In this document: piece by piece, positions 62,747 to 64,000 of the stretch | How the letters are laid out: every line of letters starts with the position of its first letter | How positions within the stretch are numbered: position 1 is the stretch's first letter | DNA from: Mycobacterium sp. SM1 | Lineage (GTDB): Bacteria; Actinomycetota; Actinomycetes; Mycobacteriales; Mycobacteriaceae | Reading direction: 5' to 3' | Assembly: GCF_018361265.1 (NCBI RefSeq) | Contig: NZ_JAFLNH010000001.1 | Location: 1,488,001-1,552,000, forward strand | Length of the DNA stretch: 64,000 nt | Notes under the pieces: generated by a model | The model's input: only the letters and a program-made list of their open reading frames with translations | Databases searched by the model: none | What the model was told of the DNA's origin: nothing | Position numbers and translations under genes: made by a program

Positions 62747-64000
62747 GTGTCCGAAACCGCCCAGGATGGCGACCTGCTGACCACCGCTGCGGTGGCGTTG
62801 AATCGGCACGTCCAGCTGTTGGGGGAACTGGGCACGTTGTTCGCCGCCGCGGGCCGCGAGTTGTACCTGGTCGGCGGGTCCGTCCGAGACGCATTGCTCG
62901 ACCGGCTGAGCCCCGACCTAGACTTCGCCACCGACGCTCGCCCCGCAGAAGTGCAGCAGATCGTTAGAGCGTGGGCCGATACGTTGTGGGACACCGGTAT
63001 CGAGTTCGGGACCGTCGGTGTCGCCAAAGGGGATCACCGGCTGGAGTTCACCACTTTCCGCGCAGATCGCTACGATCAGGTATCGCGCCACCCGGAGGTG
63101 TTTTTCGGCGATCGTCTCGACGACGACCTGGTGCGCCGAGACTTCACCGTGAACGCGATGGCGGTGCGGATCACGCCGAAGGGGCCAGGTGAATTCTTGG
63201 ATCCCCTGGGCGGTTTGGCGGCGTTGCGCGCCCGCGTGCTGGACACCCCGACGGCGCCGTCGGTGTCCTTCGGCGACGACCCGTTGCGAATGCTGCGCGC
63301 CGCCCGGTTCGTTTCCCAGCTTGGGTTCACCGTCGCCCCGCGGGTCCGGGCGGCGATCGAGGATATGGCACCGCAGCTGGCTCGAGTCAGCCCTGAGCGG
63401 GTGGCCGCCGAACTGGATAAGCTGCTCCTCGGCGCCGACCCGGTCGCCGGCATCGACCTGATGGTGCAGAGCGGGCTTGGCGAGGTGGTGCTGCCGGAGG
63501 TGGGGGGCATGCGGATGGCGATCGACGAACACCACCAGCACAAAGACGTGTACCAGCATTCGCTGACGGTGCTGCGCCAGGCCATCGATCTGGAGGATGA
63601 GGGCCCCGATCTGGTGTTGCGGTGGGCAGCGCTGCTGCATGACATCGGCAAGCCCGTGACCCGCCGCCTGGAGCCCGACGGGGGCGTCAGCTTCCACCAC
63701 CACGAGGTAGTTGGCGCCAAGATGGCGCGAAAACGGCTACGGGCGCTGAAGTATTCCAAGCAAATGGTTGACGACGTATCACAACTGGTGTACCTGCATC
63801 TGCGTTTCCACGGTTACGGCGACGGCAAGTGGACGGATTCGGCGGTGCGCCGCTACGTCACCGATGCGGGGCCGTTGCTGCCCCGGCTGCACAAGCTGGT
63901 GCGCGCGGATTGCACCACGCGCAACGCGCGCCGGGCCGCGCGACTGCGGGCCAGCTACGACGAATTAGAGGCCCGCATCGCGGCCCTGGCCGCCCAGGAG
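62747..64000 (+). CDS. pcnA: CCA-adding tRNA nucleotidyltransferase PcnA, 3' end outside window
   Basis: 418 codons are open to the window edge (H37Rv ~480 aa), so the gene is cut. Nucleotidyltransferase head with YLVGGSVRDALLDRLSPDLDF (G-G-S-x-x-R and D-x-D motifs), RRDFTVNAMA and neck LRMLRAARFVSQLGF; then an HD domain with WAALLHDIGKPVTR and HHHE. It adds or repairs the CCA end of tRNA; none of the tRNAs in this window encodes CCA. GTG start aligned with the H37Rv N-terminus (DLLTAAAVALNRH). The IS element ends 46 bp upstream. Confidence 0.95.
   Translation, partial: MSETAQDGDLLTTAAVALNRHVQLLGELGTLFAAAGRELYLVGGSVRDALLDRLSPDLDFATDARPAEVQQIVRAWADTLWDTGIEFGTVGVAKGDHRLEFTTFRADRYDQVSRHPEVFFGDRLDDDLVRRDFTVNAMAVRITPKGPGEFLDPLGGLAALRARVLDTPTAPSVSFGDDPLRMLRAARFVSQLGFTVAPRVRAAIEDMAPQLARVSPERVAAELDKLLLGADPVAGIDLMVQSGLGEVVLPEVGGMRMAIDEHHQHKDVYQHSLTVLRQAIDLEDEGPDLVLRWAALLHDIGKPVTRRLEPDGGVSFHHHEVVGAKMARKRLRALKYSKQMVDDVSQLVYLHLRFHGYGDGKWTDSAVRRYVTDAGPLLPRLHKLVRADCTTRNARRAARLRASYDELEARIAALAAQE

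Overview
This is high-GC actinobacterial DNA spanning the chromosomal origin of a Mycobacterium. The order pcnA / mutT4-Rv3909-murJ-sigM-Rv3912-trxB2-trxC-cwlM / Rv3916c-parB-parA-rsmG-jag-yidC-yidD-rnpA-rpmH / dnaA-oriC-dnaN-recF-Rv0004-gyrB-gyrA-Rv0007-ileT-alaT-cwsA-ppiA-Rv0010c-crgA-Rv0012-trpG-pknB-pknA-pbpA-rodA-pstP-fhaB-fhaA-leuT-whiB5 is the classical mycobacterial origin region (names follow M. tuberculosis H37Rv, recalled from memory). A GyrA intein, a complete front half of the ESX-2 locus and an IS607-type element argue for a slow-growing non-tuberculous species (intein-bearing species such as M. kansasii, M. gordonae or M. xenopi come to mind) rather than the M. tuberculosis complex. 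The species is inference.

Layout. 1-9.05 kb: front part of ESX-2 on the minus strand (esxD, PPE69-like, PE36-like, eccC2, eccB2, an Rv3896c-like lytic transglycosylase-like protein and a small EspL/YbaB-like protein). 9.08-15.35 kb: a collinear minus-strand run of Rv0029/Rv3899c-like, Rv0028, Rv0027, Rv0026, Rv0025, Rv0024 and Rv0023 homologues, with whiB5 divergent. 16-30 kb: tRNA-Leu and the fhaA-fhaB-pstP-rodA-pbpA-pknA-pknB signalling and elongation operon, then trpG, Rv0012, crgA, Rv0010c, ppiA, cwsA, tRNA-Ala and tRNA-Ile. 30-43 kb: Rv0007, gyrA (with intein), gyrB, Rv0004, recF, dnaN, oriC and dnaA. 43-48.5 kb: rpmH, rnpA, yidD, yidC, jag, rsmG, parA and parB, with two perfect parS sites. 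48.8-60.5 kb: Rv3916c, cwlM, trxC, trxB2, Rv3912, sigM, murJ, Rv3909 and mutT4. 60.6-62.7 kb: an IS607-family element bounded by 32-bp near-identical direct repeats, inserted between mutT4 and pcnA. pcnA runs off the right edge.

How it fits together. The pknA/pknB operon encodes Ser/Thr kinases, their phosphatase, FHA readers, and the SEDS/PBP pair for polar growth. Known partners lie elsewhere in the window: CwlM, the MurJ pseudokinase, CwsA and CrgA. The dnaA-dnaN-recF-gyrBA and parAB-parS blocks handle replication initiation and segregation.

Most notable points: (i) the ESX-2 block abuts the Rv0023-Rv0029 block, whereas in H37Rv these lie on opposite sides of oriC, which fits an inversion across oriC through paralogous genes; (ii) the GyrA intein has a degenerate endonuclease region; (iii) the IS607 element is bounded by a long direct repeat and its recombinase lacks conserved residues while TnpB looks intact; (iv) small overlooked or broken reading frames lie in the ESX-2-adjacent block; (v) the recF-dnaN spacer is expanded.
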